Of a DNA stretch of 58,752 nucleotides, positions 30,588-39,184 are shown piece by piece. The position numbers and the translations under genes were made by a program. Position 1 is the stretch's first letter. Every line of letters starts with the position of its first letter. Where the stretch lies: the NCBI GenBank assembly GCA_021298195.1, contig JAJTEQ010000006.1, positions 1 through 58,752 on the forward strand, read 5' to 3'. Source of the DNA: Ilumatobacteraceae bacterium (GTDB taxonomy: Bacteria > Actinomycetota > Acidimicrobiia > Acidimicrobiales > Ilumatobacteraceae). Under the pieces are notes generated by a model. That model was not told the origin of the DNA. It searched no databases and worked only from the letters and a program-made list of their open reading frames with translations.

Positions 30588-32204
30588 ATGACATCAATTG
30601 ATACGCACCACGCCGCCGGAACCGCAGCGGCTCCCCCCGCAGTCGCCGTGTGGATCACGTCGGCCGACCACAAGCAGGTCGGTCGGTTGTACGCCGGCAC
30701 CGGACTCGTCGGTCTGTTGGCCGGTCTCGTGCTGGCGGTGCTCGTTGCGTTCGAACGCATCGACGCCGAGGGTTATCAGTTGCTGGACACCGACTCGGCC
30801 ACGCAGGTCCTGGCCGCGGCGCGCCTTCTGCTGACGTTCGGCGCGGTCGCTCCCTTGTTGCTCGGTCTCGCGGTGGCCATCGTGCCGTTGCAGCTCGGTG
30901 CCCGCTCGTTGGCTCTCCCCCGGTTGGCCGCTGGCGGTTTCTGGATGTGGCTCACGGGTCTCGGTCTCGCCGTGGCGTCGATCATCGCCAATGGTGGTCC
31001 CGGCGGCGGGTCGTCCGAGATGGTCGACTTGTACCTGCTCGGAACCATCGTCATGTCGTCGGGTCTCCTCATGACCGCGACGTCGGTGGCCACCTCGGTT
31101 CTCACCACGCGCGCGCCGGGCATGGGTCTGCTGCGTGCGCCGCTCTTCGCCTGGTCGGCGTTGGTGGGTTCGGTGACCATGCTCCTGGCCCTGCCGGTCT
31201 TCGTCGGCACGTCCATTTATTTGTGGGTCGATCACAAGTACGCCCGCGCGGCGTTCGGTGGCAACGTCGGGGTCTCCGACTGGGCCGGCTGGGCGTTGTC
31301 GCAACCGTTCACCTATCTGCTCGCGATTCCGGCGCTCGGAATGGTGCTCGACATCGTGCCCGTGATGGGTCGCACCTCGTTGGCTCAGCGCACGGGCGCG
31401 TACGTGGCCCTCGGAATCGTGTCGATCGCGACGTTGGCCACCGTCACGCAAACGATGGTCACCTTGCCGTGGGACGGTGACTCGTTCTTCGACAACGCCG
31501 GCGACAAGATCGCCGACCTGTTGCCGTGGGGTCTGCTCACCGTGATCCCGCTGTTGGGCGTGCTCGGTGTGCTCGGAACGAGCGCGCTCACGTTGAAGAA
31601 CGGCAAGCCGCGTGTCGCCGCGCCGTTGGTGTTCGCGATGCACGGTCTGCTCACCATCGTCCTCGGTGTCGCGGCTCACATCTTGGGCTCGATCGACGAC
31701 GCCGGTGTGCGCGGCTCGATCTTCGAAGCCGGTACCTACGTCGCCATCACGTTCGGTTCGGTCACCGTGGCCTTCGGTGCTCTGTGTTACTGGGGCCCGA
31801 AGTTGTGGGGCCGTCGCATCTCGGACAAGGCCGCGCTCCCCTTGGCTTTGCTCGCTCTTCTCGCCACCGCCCTGGGCTCGATCCCGTACATGATCGCCGG
31901 CTTCGCCGATCAACCCGCCGGTGCTCTCGACGGATTCGCCTACGACGGTCCGCAGGAGTTGTGGAACACCCTCACCACCGCCGGATTCGCGTTGATGTTG
32001 CTCACCTCGCTCGGATTCATCGCACTGGCCGCCAAGAGCTTCACCTCGGGTGAGGCCGCCGGCGACGATCCGTGGGACGGTCAAACTCTCGAATGGGCCA
32101 CGTCATCGCCTCCTCCGGCCGACAACTTCTCCGATCTCGCGGTCGTCGGGTCGGCCACCCCGCTCCTCGATCTCAAGTCCGCTTCGAACGGGAAGGACGC
32201 CTGA
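30588..32204 (+). CDS. Heme-copper oxidase subunit I-like protein lacking all metal ligands
   Basis: 538 aa, about 12 membrane helices. It begins VWITSADHKQVGRLY and ends DDPWDGQTLEWATSSPPPADNF, both hallmarks of oxidase subunit I, and has VPLQLGAR and YWGPKLWGR. Lining it up by eye with CtaD downstream, the low-spin heme His97 is Ala78; HPEVY is QPFTY (CuB His275 to Gln239, Tyr kept); the CuB pair HH324-325 is Gln288-Thr289; and the HFH heme ligands are absent, with no His between residues 365 and 410. So heme and copper binding as in oxidases is not possible. First of three genes between ctaB and ctaC; role unknown (structural, regulatory, or proton/ion channel). Confidence 0.85.
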   Translation: MTSIDTHHAAGTAAAPPAVAVWITSADHKQVGRLYAGTGLVGLLAGLVLAVLVAFERIDAEGYQLLDTDSATQVLAAARLLLTFGAVAPLLLGLAVAIVPLQLGARSLALPRLAAGGFWMWLTGLGLAVASIIANGGPGGGSSEMVDLYLLGTIVMSSGLLMTATSVATSVLTTRAPGMGLLRAPLFAWSALVGSVTMLLALPVFVGTSIYLWVDHKYARAAFGGNVGVSDWAGWALSQPFTYLLAIPALGMVLDIVPVMGRTSLAQRTGAYVALGIVSIATLATVTQTMVTLPWDGDSFFDNAGDKIADLLPWGLLTVIPLLGVLGVLGTSALTLKNGKPRVAAPLVFAMHGLLTIVLGVAAHILGSIDDAGVRGSIFEAGTYVAITFGSVTVAFGALCYWGPKLWGRRISDKAALPLALLALLATALGSIPYMIAGFADQPAGALDGFAYDGPQELWNTLTTAGFALMLLTSLGFIALAAKSFTSGEAAGDDPWDGQTLEWATSSPPPADNFSDLAVVGSATPLLDLKSASNGKDA

Positions 32205-32803
32205 TGCTCGCGTTGCCCCCCGCACCCACCGCTCCGGCGCGCCGTCAGGTGTTCGTCGGAACCGCCTTGGCCATCACGGCGGCCACGACCCTTCTCGGCG
32301 GAATGTTGGCCACGTGGCTGCAGTTCCGCGCCGACGCTCCGTTGCGCGAGTCGCCTCGTCGCGGGTTGATCAGGGATTGGATGCCCGAGAAGATCCTCGT
32401 TCCCGAGGTTGCCACGAACATGATGTTGATCGGTCTGTGCGTCGTGTGCATCATGGCCCAGTGGGCGGTCTATTCCGCCAAGCGCGCCGACCGCACCCAC
32501 GCGGGCTTGGCCTTCGGGCTCACCGCGCTGTTCGGTCTGATGGTGGTCAACGCTCAGGTGTTCACCTGGACGCAGATGGGCGTCGCGGCCAACGACGGCG
32601 CCTTCCACACCATGTTCTACGCCATCACCGGCACCATGACCCTTCTCCTGGTGGTCGGCATCGTGTTCACCGCAGTCGCGGCCTTCCGATTCCTCGGCGG
32701 GCGCACCAAGGAACTCGAGGTCGTCTCGGCGAGCGCTTTGTATTGGTACTTCCTCACCGCGGCCTTCACCGCGGTGTGGTTCGTCGTCTACGTGCAGAAG
32801 TGA
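32204..32803 (+). CDS. Cytochrome oxidase subunit III-like protein (divergent)
   Basis: 199 aa with five predicted helices. VPEVATNMMLIGLCVVC matches the GSECLLFGGL helix of subunit III, and the end ALYWYFLTAAFTAVWFVVYVQK lines up with GLYWHFVDIVWIVIFTLVYLIPS of the true subunit III, losing the His and Asp. It overlaps the preceding stop as TGATG, so translation is coupled. Probably the partner of the ligand-less subunit I-like protein. Confidence 0.75.
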   Translation: MLALPPAPTAPARRQVFVGTALAITAATTLLGGMLATWLQFRADAPLRESPRRGLIRDWMPEKILVPEVATNMMLIGLCVVCIMAQWAVYSAKRADRTHAGLAFGLTALFGLMVVNAQVFTWTQMGVAANDGAFHTMFYAITGTMTLLLVVGIVFTAVAAFRFLGGRTKELEVVSASALYWYFLTAAFTAVWFVVYVQK

Positions 32804-32816
32804 CGGGGCAGAACAC

Positions 32817-33959
32817 ATGATCACCACCGGCTCGAAATTCCTCTACGGACTGGGAAGCGCGACCTCGATCGCGGCCATTCTCTGGTTCATCGCCAACGAC
32901 GGGGGCTCCATCGGTGTCGTGTCGCTGGCCTTCCTCGCCGTGGCGTTGTTCTTCATGGGGGCCATCGCGTCGTTCGTTCGCGACGGTCACGTGTTGTCCA
33001 CGGACACCGACGCGCACGCGTCGAGCAATGCCGCCCAACGGAACGTCGGTCGTAGCTGGTTCCCCGTCGGCACGGCGTTCTCAGCCGGCATGGTGGCCGT
33101 CGGTTTGGTCAGTTCACCCGGCATCTTCAAGGTCGGCATCTGCCTGCTGTTCGCGATGCTCGGTCAGTGGCTCATCAAGAACTGGAGCGATCGCGCGTCA
33201 TCGGACGCCGCGTACAACGAGAAGGTGCGTGCCTGGGTCGTGCACCCGCTCGAGATCCCCGTCGGTGGCGCCATCGTCCTCGCGATCATCGTCCTGTCGT
33301 TCTCGCGCATCATGCTGTCGTTGTCGAAGGAGTCGGGCCTCATCGTCTTCTCGGTGATGGCCGCCCTCGTTCTGACGTTCGGTTCGATGGTCAGCGTTCG
33401 GCGTGGTGCCAGTCGGCGGGTCATCGGCGCCGTGGCGGGCGTCGTGTTGGTCGCCTTGTCGGGCACGGGTATCGCGTTCGCCCTCGACGGTGAGCGTCAC
33501 GAGTTGGTCGAGGCCGCGGCCGAGGATCATTTCGCGCATCGCGCCTGTGGCGAGGAAGCCGAGGAGACCGACGAGGATGCCGCCCGTTCGGTGTCGGCCA
33601 AGAGCAGCGTGGCCGCCACGGTCATTCTGCGCGACGGCCGTCTCTTCGCCGAGATGGACGGATGGAACGGTGAATTGACCAGCATCACGCTGCAGCGCTC
33701 CAACCCGTCGACGATCCTCTTCGTCAACGAGGACGATCACGAACACCGCATGGTGGTGGAGTACGGAAAGATCGTCGAGGATCTCGGCGGCGGAGTGTCC
33801 AAGGACACCGTGCTCGAAGCGTGCACCTCACTCATCACCAAGGGTGGCACCCAAGCGGTGTCGATCGTCATCCCCAAGCCCTCGTTCGCAAGTGAAGAGC
33901 CGTACTCGATCACCGTTCCCGGTGTCGAAGGTGCGTCCATCGAGATTCAGGTGCCGTGA
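32817..33959 (+). CDS. Membrane protein with cupredoxin-like C-terminal domain
   Basis: 380 aa. About seven hydrophobic segments lie in residues 8-225, followed by a soluble domain. Residues 298-320 (STILFVNEDDHEHRMVVEYG) resemble the strand around the first His ligand of cupredoxins; Cys336 could be a second, but the usual terminal Cys-His-Met cluster is missing and no His follows 310. Type 1 copper therefore looks unlikely. Third gene of the ligand-less module, 13 nt after the subunit III-like gene and 78 nt before ctaC. Function unknown. Confidence 0.6.
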   Translation: MITTGSKFLYGLGSATSIAAILWFIANDGGSIGVVSLAFLAVALFFMGAIASFVRDGHVLSTDTDAHASSNAAQRNVGRSWFPVGTAFSAGMVAVGLVSSPGIFKVGICLLFAMLGQWLIKNWSDRASSDAAYNEKVRAWVVHPLEIPVGGAIVLAIIVLSFSRIMLSLSKESGLIVFSVMAALVLTFGSMVSVRRGASRRVIGAVAGVVLVALSGTGIAFALDGERHELVEAAAEDHFAHRACGEEAEETDEDAARSVSAKSSVAATVILRDGRLFAEMDGWNGELTSITLQRSNPSTILFVNEDDHEHRMVVEYGKIVEDLGGGVSKDTVLEACTSLITKGGTQAVSIVIPKPSFASEEPYSITVPGVEGASIEIQVP

Positions 33960-34037
33960 GTCACCCCCGCCCCCATAGAGAGTCGATCTGAACCCATGAG
34001 TACCGTGAGCAACATGAACGAGCGAGCAGGAGTGCCG

Positions 34038-35258
34038 ATGAAGTCGTCGCGTCGTTGGTCGAACATCATCAAGCCGGTTCTGGCCGTTTCATCGTTGATC
34101 GCCGTGGCGGGATGCGCCAAGGACGCACCTCAGGACACCTGGCAGCCGGCCGGTCCGAACGCCAAGATGATCGACGATCTGCAGCGTCCCATCTTCTACA
34201 TCGCCGGCATCGTCGGTGTGATCGTCTTCGCCGCGGTGGCCTGGGCGATCTTCCGCTTCCGCGATCGTGGCCAGGCGATGCCCGAGCAGACGCACGGCAA
34301 GCCGGCCCTCGAGATCACCCTCACCGTGATCCCGGTGTTGATTCTCATCGGTGTCGGCGTGCCGACGGTCGGGACCATCTTCGATCTGGCGAAAACCGAT
34401 GACACCGAGATGACCATCAACGTCACCGGTCAGCAGTGGTGGTGGGAATACGACTATCCGGCGGTCGGTGACAACGCCGAGGTGTACGGCATCAGCGATC
34501 CGATCGTGACCTCGGGTCAACTGGTCATTCCCGAGGACACCAAGGTCCTGTTGCGCGTCACCAGTCGAGACGTGATCCACTCGTACTGGATTCCCAAGTT
34601 GAACGGCAAGAAGGACAGCGTCCCCGGTCGCGTGCACCTGTTGCGCATGGAGGGCTCCGAACCCGGTATCTACGCCGGACAGTGCACCGAGTTCTGTGGA
34701 CTGTCGCACGCCTACATGCGCATGGAGGCCGTGGTGCTGTCCAAGGCCGACTACGCGACCTGGGTGGCGAACCAGTTGGAGGCCTACAACTCTCCGTCGG
34801 CGGACAACGTCCTGGCCGTCGAGGGCGAGAAGCTGTTCCTCCAGCAGTGCGCTCGTTGCCACCAGGTGAACGGCTTGCTCAACGCCGACGGAACACCGAA
34901 CGTGGCGGCCCCCGATCAGTACGTGGTGTCGGGCGCGGCGCCGAACCTCACCAACCTCATGACGCGCAACACGTTCGCCGGTGCCTCCTGGGATCTCCTG
35001 ACGCCCGAATGTCGCGATGACGTCTGGAACGCCACACCGGCGGAATTCGGCGAGAAGTACCTGGCCGGCGTCAGCGAGGATTGCCTCAACCAGAAGGACC
35101 TGCGCGAGTGGTTGCGCAACGCTCCCGAGAAGAAGCCCATGTACGCCGACCCCACCAAGCTCACCGAGACCGGTGGCAAGTACCGCGGCATGCCCGCCCT
35201 CGGACTCACCGAGGATCAGATCTCTGCCCTCGTCGCCTACCTACTCGAACTGAAGTAA
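34038..35258 (+). CDS. ctaC: Cytochrome c oxidase subunit II with fused cytochrome c domain (caa3 type)
   Basis: 406 aa. A lipoprotein signal ends VAGC26; two membrane helices follow, then a CuA domain (DVIHSYWIPKLNGKKDSVPGR ... QCTEFCGLSHAYM) and a C-terminal cytochrome c domain with CARCH and a late GMPALGL Met ligand. It accepts electrons from cytochrome c or directly from the bc complex. ATG 34038 has AGGAG five nt upstream and starts an ideal signal peptide; ATG 33996 in frame is possible. Confidence 0.94.
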   Translation: MKSSRRWSNIIKPVLAVSSLIAVAGCAKDAPQDTWQPAGPNAKMIDDLQRPIFYIAGIVGVIVFAAVAWAIFRFRDRGQAMPEQTHGKPALEITLTVIPVLILIGVGVPTVGTIFDLAKTDDTEMTINVTGQQWWWEYDYPAVGDNAEVYGISDPIVTSGQLVIPEDTKVLLRVTSRDVIHSYWIPKLNGKKDSVPGRVHLLRMEGSEPGIYAGQCTEFCGLSHAYMRMEAVVLSKADYATWVANQLEAYNSPSADNVLAVEGEKLFLQQCARCHQVNGLLNADGTPNVAAPDQYVVSGAAPNLTNLMTRNTFAGASWDLLTPECRDDVWNATPAEFGEKYLAGVSEDCLNQKDLREWLRNAPEKKPMYADPTKLTETGGKYRGMPALGLTEDQISALVAYLLELK

Positions 35259-35273
35259 AGGGAGAACACTCAG

Positions 35274-37289
35274 ATGGCCATCATCGAACGTCCCTCCTCC
35301 GAGGTCGCCATTGCCGGCGGCTCCACGGTCGGCGTCAAGCCGAGCGAAGCCCTCGGAGTCTTCAAGCGCCCGGCCGCCAGCACGTCCTGGCGTGACTGGA
35401 TCGTCACGGTCGACCACAAGAAGCTCGGCATCATGTACGGCGTCGCCGCGTTCTTCTTCTTCATCGTGGGCGGACTCGAGGCGGTGCTCATCCGCATGCA
35501 GCTCATCGCTCCCAACGGCAAGGTCCTGAACGCCGATCAGTACAACCAGATGTTCACGATGCATGCCACCACGATGGTGTTCCTCTTCGTGATGCCCATG
35601 GCGGCGGCTTTCGCCAACTACTTCGTCCCGTTGCAGATCGGCGCCCGTGACGTGGCCTTCCCGCGTATCAACGCCTTCGGCTTCTGGTGCTTCCTGTTCG
35701 GTGGAATCTTCCTCAACACCGCGTGGTTCCTGGGTGGCGCGGCCGATGGCGGCTGGTTCATGTACGCCCCGAACTCCAGCACGTTGTTCTCGCCGAGCCA
35801 TGGCATCGACTTCTGGTCGATGGGTCTGCAGATCACGGGCATCGCCTCGCTCACCGGCGCGATCAACCTCATCGTGACCATCCTGAACATGCGTGCGCCG
35901 GGCATGAAGATGATGCGCATGCCCATCTTCACCTGGATGGTGTTGGTGGTGCAGTTCCTGCTGTTGTTCGCCATCCCGGTCATCACCGTGGCGCTCTTCC
36001 TGCTCACCTTCCAGCGTTCGTTCGACGCCACGTTCTTCGACGTGGCCTCCGGTGCGGACCCGCTGTTGTGGCAGCACCTGTTCTGGATCTTCGGTCACCC
36101 CGAGGTGTACATCTTGATCCTGCCGTCGTTCGGCATCGTGTCCGAGATCCTGCCGGTCTTCTCGAAGAAGCCCTTGTTCGGTTACCCCATCGTCGCCATG
36201 TCCGGTGCCGCCATCGGTTTCGTGGGCTGGGGCGTGTGGGCTCACCACATGTTCGCGTCCGGACTCGGTCCGGTGTCGGTGACGGTGTTCTCGATGGCCA
36301 CCATGGCCATCGCGGTTCCCACCGGCGTCAAGATCGTGAACTGGGTCATGACCATGTGGGGAGGAAAACTGCAATTCACGGTACCGATGTTGTTCTCCAT
36401 CGCGCTCGTCGTGCAGTTCACCATCGGCGGATTGTCCGGCGTGACCCATGCCGTCGCCCCCAGCGACACGCAGCAGACCGACACCTACTACATCGTGGCC
36501 CACTTCCACTACGTGCTGTTCGGTGGCGCGATCTTCGGATTGTTCGCCGGCTTTTACTACTGGTGGCCGAAGATGTTCCGTAAGCAATTGAGCGAGAGCC
36601 TCGGCCGCTGGAACTTCTGGCTGATGGTGGTGGGCATGAACATGACCTTCGGTCCGATGCACATGCTCGGATTGCAGGGCCAACCCCGTCGTATGTCGGT
36701 CTGGACCGAGGCCCGCGCGGGTGAGGGTTTCTTCAACCTGGGCTTCTGGAACCGCATCTCGTCGATCGGATCACTGGTCCTGTCGCTCGGCGTGCTGCTG
36801 TTCATCATCAACGTGGTGTACACGCACAAGTCCAAGAAGGTGGCCATCGCGCCGCTCGACCCGTGGGACGGACGCACCTTGGAGTGGATGACCGACAGCC
36901 CGCCCAAGGAGCACAACTTCGACACCATCCCGACCATCAACAACCTGGACGAGTTCTTCCACCGTAAGTACGCCCAGGACGCCACGACGCACGAGATCAC
37001 CCAGGTGGCCACGGCCGAAGAGGTGTTGGCCGAGATGAACGCGCACCCCGACGAGCACATTCACATGCCGTCGCGGTCGTACTGGCCCATCTTGTTGGCG
37101 TTGGCACTTCCGATCATCGGCTACGGCCTCATCTACAACCGCGTCATCCTGGCGGTCGGTGTGGCCATGGTCGTGGCGACGATGTTCGGTTGGGCCATGG
37201 AGCCTTCCACGGCCGCCGATGACGATTTCGATCCGCCCGCCCCCGGTGACGGTGGCGGCCACACGAAGGAGTTGGCGCCCCTTGGCTGA
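35274..37289 (+). CDS. ctaD: Cytochrome c oxidase subunit I
   Basis: 671 aa, longer than usual because of a C-terminal extension with further membrane helices. All ligands are present: low-spin heme His97 (MFTMH) and His412, high-spin heme His410, CuB His275 and HH324-325, and the cross-linked Tyr279 of HPEVY. It reduces O2 to water and pumps protons. It lies 15 nt after ctaC and its last eight bases overlap the TTG start of ctaE. Confidence 0.96.
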   Translation: MAIIERPSSEVAIAGGSTVGVKPSEALGVFKRPAASTSWRDWIVTVDHKKLGIMYGVAAFFFFIVGGLEAVLIRMQLIAPNGKVLNADQYNQMFTMHATTMVFLFVMPMAAAFANYFVPLQIGARDVAFPRINAFGFWCFLFGGIFLNTAWFLGGAADGGWFMYAPNSSTLFSPSHGIDFWSMGLQITGIASLTGAINLIVTILNMRAPGMKMMRMPIFTWMVLVVQFLLLFAIPVITVALFLLTFQRSFDATFFDVASGADPLLWQHLFWIFGHPEVYILILPSFGIVSEILPVFSKKPLFGYPIVAMSGAAIGFVGWGVWAHHMFASGLGPVSVTVFSMATMAIAVPTGVKIVNWVMTMWGGKLQFTVPMLFSIALVVQFTIGGLSGVTHAVAPSDTQQTDTYYIVAHFHYVLFGGAIFGLFAGFYYWWPKMFRKQLSESLGRWNFWLMVVGMNMTFGPMHMLGLQGQPRRMSVWTEARAGEGFFNLGFWNRISSIGSLVLSLGVLLFIINVVYTHKSKKVAIAPLDPWDGRTLEWMTDSPPKEHNFDTIPTINNLDEFFHRKYAQDATTHEITQVATAEEVLAEMNAHPDEHIHMPSRSYWPILLALALPIIGYGLIYNRVILAVGVAMVVATMFGWAMEPSTAADDDFDPPAPGDGGGHTKELAPLG

Positions 37290-37896
37290 CACCGCGATCG
37301 CCCACGGCCATGACTCGGGTCATGGCGCCCACGTCACCTCGACCGGTTTGTCCAACAACAAACTGGCGATGTGGATGTTCCTCGGATCCGAATGCTTGCT
37401 GTTCGGTGGACTCATCTCCACGTACATGCTCTACAAGGGTCGCGTGAATTCGGGCCCCCAGCCCGACCAGATCTTCGACATCCCGTTCACCTCGGTCAGC
37501 TCGTTCGTGTTGCTCATGAGCTCGCTCACCATGGTGCTGGCGGTGTCGGCGGCCCAGCGCAAGGACGACCGCAACACCAACCTGTGGTTGACCATCACCG
37601 CACTTCTGGGTGCCACATTCGTCGGCGGTCAGGTGTACGAGTTCACGGCCTTCTACCGCGAGGGCTTGGGCTTCACCACCAGCCTGTTCGGCTCCAGCTT
37701 CTACACCCTCACCGGATTCCACGGCGTGCACGTCAGTGTGGGCATCATCATGCTGATGGCGTTGGTCGGGATGATCAGCCGCAATCGCATTCCGGGCAAC
37801 AAGGCCGAGTCGGTGGAGCTGGTGGGCCTCTACTGGCACTTCGTCGACATCGTCTGGATCGTCATCTTCACCCTCGTCTACCTGATCCCGTCCTGA
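37282..37896 (+). CDS. ctaE: Cytochrome c oxidase subunit III
   Basis: 204 aa from TTG 37282; AAGGAG ends ten nt upstream, and this start gives a normal MADTAIAHGHDSG terminus. Membrane helices include KLAMWMFLGSECLLFGGLIS with the conserved Glu, TLTGFHGVHVSVG, and GLYWHFVDIVWIVIFTLVYL. It stabilises proton uptake into subunit I. Overlap with ctaD implies coupled translation. Confidence 0.94.
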   Translation: MADTAIAHGHDSGHGAHVTSTGLSNNKLAMWMFLGSECLLFGGLISTYMLYKGRVNSGPQPDQIFDIPFTSVSSFVLLMSSLTMVLAVSAAQRKDDRNTNLWLTITALLGATFVGGQVYEFTAFYREGLGFTTSLFGSSFYTLTGFHGVHVSVGIIMLMALVGMISRNRIPGNKAESVELVGLYWHFVDIVWIVIFTLVYLIPS

Positions 37897-37906
37897 GGAG
37901 CCAACG

Positions 37907-38248
37907 ATGAGCACCGCCACCGACCACAGCGCCACCGCCGATCACTCCACGGAGCACGCGGAGGAACATCACGGCGCCAGCGACAAGCAGTACATCGTCA
38001 TCGCCTTGATCCTCGCGGCCCTCACGGCCATCGAGGTGTCCACGTACTACGTCGATTTCGGACCGTTGTTCATGCCCACGTTGTTCGTGCTGATGACCGT
38101 GAAGTTCATCGTCGTGGTTTCGTACTTCATGCACCTCAAGTTCGACAACAAGTTGTTCAGCTACCTGTTCTACACGGGTCTGATCCTGGCTCTCGCCGTC
38201 TACATCGGCGCCCTCTCCACCTTCAAGTTCTTCCTGCAGAAAGGCTGA
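37907..38248 (+). CDS. ctaF: Cytochrome c oxidase subunit IV (prokaryotic)
   Basis: 113 aa. A His-rich soluble start is followed by three hydrophobic segments (YIVIALILAALTAIEVSTYY; TLFVLMTVKFIVVVSYFMHLKFD; LFYTGLILALAVYIG). VVSYFMHLKFD is typical of the COX4_pro family. Small structural subunit, 10 nt after ctaE. Confidence 0.88.
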   Translation: MSTATDHSATADHSTEHAEEHHGASDKQYIVIALILAALTAIEVSTYYVDFGPLFMPTLFVLMTVKFIVVVSYFMHLKFDNKLFSYLFYTGLILALAVYIGALSTFKFFLQKG

Positions 38249-38251
38249 ACC

Positions 38252-39133
38252 ATGTGGGCCATGGAGAATCCGTGGCGTTTCCAATCGCACATCGAGGTGT
38301 GGTTGCTGATCACCTTCCTGGTGGCGTCCTACGTGTACGTGGTGCGCGTGCTCGGACCCAAGGCGGTGGCACCCGGAGAGTCGGTGGTGACCAAACGCCA
38401 GGTGCTGTGTTTCGTGGCCGGCATCACGACGTTGTGGGTCGGTTCGGACTGGCCGATGCACGACATCGCCGAGGAGTACCTGTACTCGGTGCACATGTTC
38501 CAGCACATGGCCCTGACCTACTTCATGCCGCCGCTGGTGGTGTTGGCGACGCCCGAATGGTTCGTGCGCATCCTGGTGGGCAAGGGGCGGGCGCTTCGGG
38601 CCCTCAACTTCATGGTGCATCCGGTGCGGGCCGCGTTTCTCTTCAACGTGATCATCATGGTCAGCCACGTTCCCGCGGTGGTGAACCGTTCGGTGTCGAA
38701 CGGACCGCTCCACTATTCGGTGCATTTCTTGTTGGTGACCACGTCGATCCTGATGTGGTTGCCGGTGTGCGGTCCGTTGAAGGAGTACCACATCTCACCG
38801 ATGGGCAAGATGATCTATCTGTTCCTGAACAGCGTGGTGGCCACGGTGCCGGCGGGTTGGCTGACGTTCGCCGAAGGAACGGTGTACAAGCACTACAACA
38901 CCCCGGTGCGGGTGTGGGGAGTGTCGGTCAGCAACGATCAGCAGATGGCCGGTGCGATCATGAAACTGGGCGGCTCGATCTTCCTGTGGACCATCATCGG
39001 CGTGATGTTCGTGCGCACCTTCGTCAGGACGTTCCGTCACGAGAACGACACGGCGTACGTCCGTAAGCCGTTGACGATGGCCGACGTGGAGAAGGCCTTC
39101 GAGGAATCCGAACCCATCCGCGAATCCCGCTGA
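38252..39133 (+). CDS. ctaG: Cytochrome c oxidase assembly protein CtaG (caa3 type)
   Basis: 293 aa polytopic membrane protein. GSDWPMHDIAEEYLYSVHMFQHMALTYFMPPL and VNRSVSNGPLHYSVHFLLVTTSILMWLPVCGP carry the conserved His residues of the caa3_CtaG family, which assists copper insertion or maturation of subunit I. Three nt after ctaF, last gene of the oxidase operon; it ends at a strong hairpin. Confidence 0.9.
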   Translation: MWAMENPWRFQSHIEVWLLITFLVASYVYVVRVLGPKAVAPGESVVTKRQVLCFVAGITTLWVGSDWPMHDIAEEYLYSVHMFQHMALTYFMPPLVVLATPEWFVRILVGKGRALRALNFMVHPVRAAFLFNVIIMVSHVPAVVNRSVSNGPLHYSVHFLLVTTSILMWLPVCGPLKEYHISPMGKMIYLFLNSVVATVPAGWLTFAEGTVYKHYNTPVRVWGVSVSNDQQMAGAIMKLGGSIFLWTIIGVMFVRTFVRTFRHENDTAYVRKPLTMADVEKAFEESEPIRESR

Positions 39134-39184
39134 CGATCTGGGTCGTGAAAGCGCCGGAAACCGGCGCTTTCACGACCCAGATCG
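39134..39184. terminator. 24-bp perfect hairpin between convergent ctaG and ABC permease genes
   Basis: Both arms are 24 bp and perfectly complementary, with a 3-nt AAA loop at 39158-39160. It starts one base past the ctaG stop and ends next to the stop of the convergent permease gene. No long T-run, but the length and symmetry suit a bidirectional terminator. Confidence 0.82.

Noticed and set aside
30594-32084. 496-aa ORF antisense to the subunit I-like gene
   Set aside because: Composition (Arg, Gln, His, Gly repeats) is that of an antisense shadow; the + strand has clear membrane helices.
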